A stretch of DNA of 5,623 nucleotides from Thermoplasmata archaeon (GTDB lineage Archaea; Thermoplasmatota; Thermoplasmata; UBA184), in assembly GCA_021827545.1 (NCBI GenBank), contig JAKAVH010000139.1, positions 1 through 5,623 of the forward strand, written 5' to 3'. Both the position numbers and the translations under genes were made by a program. The first letter of the stretch is position 1; each line of letters starts with the position of its first letter. Below the pieces are notes generated by a model. That model did no database searches and was not told the DNA's origin. It saw only the letters and a list, made by a program, of their open reading frames with translations. Positions 5,166-5,623 of the stretch are shown here, one piece after another.

Positions 5166-5623
5166 TCACGAGAGCCCCTCTATTCGTTGGGCAACGGAGG
5201 ATGGTACATTCCCCTTCAACGGGCATCTTTCGTCCATGAGCACTGCCCGAGCTTGTTCGTAGGAGAGATTGAGCCAGGTCGAGGCCTGATTCGTTTTGAT
5301 AGTGACGAAGCCTGCATGAGCAAAGGGTTCCCTCAAGTATTTCCACTCCACAAGTGCCGTCGGACCAGCCCTTCCCGGGATCGGGCTTCGATAGGTCAGG
5401 TAAACACCCTCATCTGTGAGCGTTATGCTGTAGGCCTGGAGACTCTGGGTGAGCCAAGCGAAGTAGGTAAAGGCCACGAGCGAAAACGCATCGATCACTA
5501 TCATCACGGACCAAGGAGTTCCGTCTCGCACGACAAAGTTTACGAAGTACATGATTAGACCGAACCCTGTGTAGAATAAGAGTGCGGCCCAGAAGAATGG
5601 ACGAAGAACGGAACCCCTAACTG
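5166..5623 (-). CDS. Membrane protein with PH-like C-terminal domain, N-terminus beyond right edge
   Basis: The minus-strand frame is open from base 5621 to the TGA at 5168-5166 (151 visible residues). The first visible part contains two hydrophobic helices: PFFWAALLFYTGFGLIMYFV (visible residues 8-27) and VMIVIDAFSLVAFTYFAWL (39-57), separated by a short loop. A soluble domain follows: ITLTDEGVYLTYR, then TALVEWKYLREPF, GFVTIKTN and a final helix LSYEQARAVLMDE. The strand series closed by a helix resembles the bacterial/archaeal PH-like (bPH) domains that follow two-helix hairpins. An ATG at 5552 lies inside the first helix and is internal, so the true start is outside the window. Function is unknown. 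It is on the same strand as the three-gene operon but 670 nt upstream, so probably a separate unit. Confidence 0.75.
   Translation of the reverse strand, partial: VRGSVLRPFFWAALLFYTGFGLIMYFVNFVVRDGTPWSVMIVIDAFSLVAFTYFAWLTQSLQAYSITLTDEGVYLTYRSPIPGRAGPTALVEWKYLREPFAHAGFVTIKTNQASTWLNLSYEQARAVLMDERCPLKGNVPSSVAQRIEGLS

Noticed and set aside
4763..5239. Plus-strand frame of 158 codons
   Set aside because: Low-complexity Arg/Thr/Ser/Pro composition, overlaps the 3' end of the membrane gene on the opposite strand, no ribosome site.
1..5623. CRISPR array, insertion sequence or transposase
   Set aside because: No regularly spaced repeats and no transposase or integrase motifs on either strand.

Overview
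The window looks archaeal. It encodes a euryarchaeal-type FtsZ and, overlapping its 3' end, a short protein matching the archaeal/eukaryotic RNase P subunit Pop5. Several upstream regions carry archaeal TATA-like boxes about 25 nt before a plausible transcription start. A GC-rich member of Thermoplasmatota is a reasonable guess, but that is inference; no rRNA or tRNA is present to fix the lineage. All supported genes lie on the minus strand.

Left, core-like part (1 to about 2226, very GC-rich): the N-terminal piece of an unrecognised gene (start near 184, running off the left edge), pop5 (322-672) and ftsZ (638-1771). ftsZ has an AT-rich promoter island (about 1831-1860), a roughly 48-nt leader with a small hairpin, and a Shine-Dalgarno site. 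Upstream of it lies a GC-rich block (1861-2226) in which no reading frame shows a convincing coding pattern but several perfect hairpins can be drawn.

Right, accessory-like part (about 2227-5623, visibly less GC-rich): a tight three-gene operon transcribed leftwards from a TATA/Shine-Dalgarno start at 4496. It encodes a 405-residue unrecognised alpha/beta protein (perhaps a TIM barrel), a 158-residue winged-helix-like protein resembling SocA/Panacea (DUF4065-type) antitoxins, and a 155-residue PIN-domain (VapC-like) nuclease. The first two genes overlap by ATGA; the second and third are 3 nt apart. The PIN plus antitoxin-like pair suggests a toxin-antitoxin or defence role, with the 405-residue protein as an unexplained third component. 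This is the best candidate for an undescribed system here.

Upstream of the operon is a roughly 640-nt stretch with no credible protein gene (4529-5165). It holds a strong TATA-like element (4969-4977) and, just downstream of it on the minus strand, five consecutive hairpins (4745-4939): a candidate structured RNA. The right edge is occupied by a membrane protein with two transmembrane helices and a PH-like C-terminal domain (stop at 5166), whose start lies outside the window.
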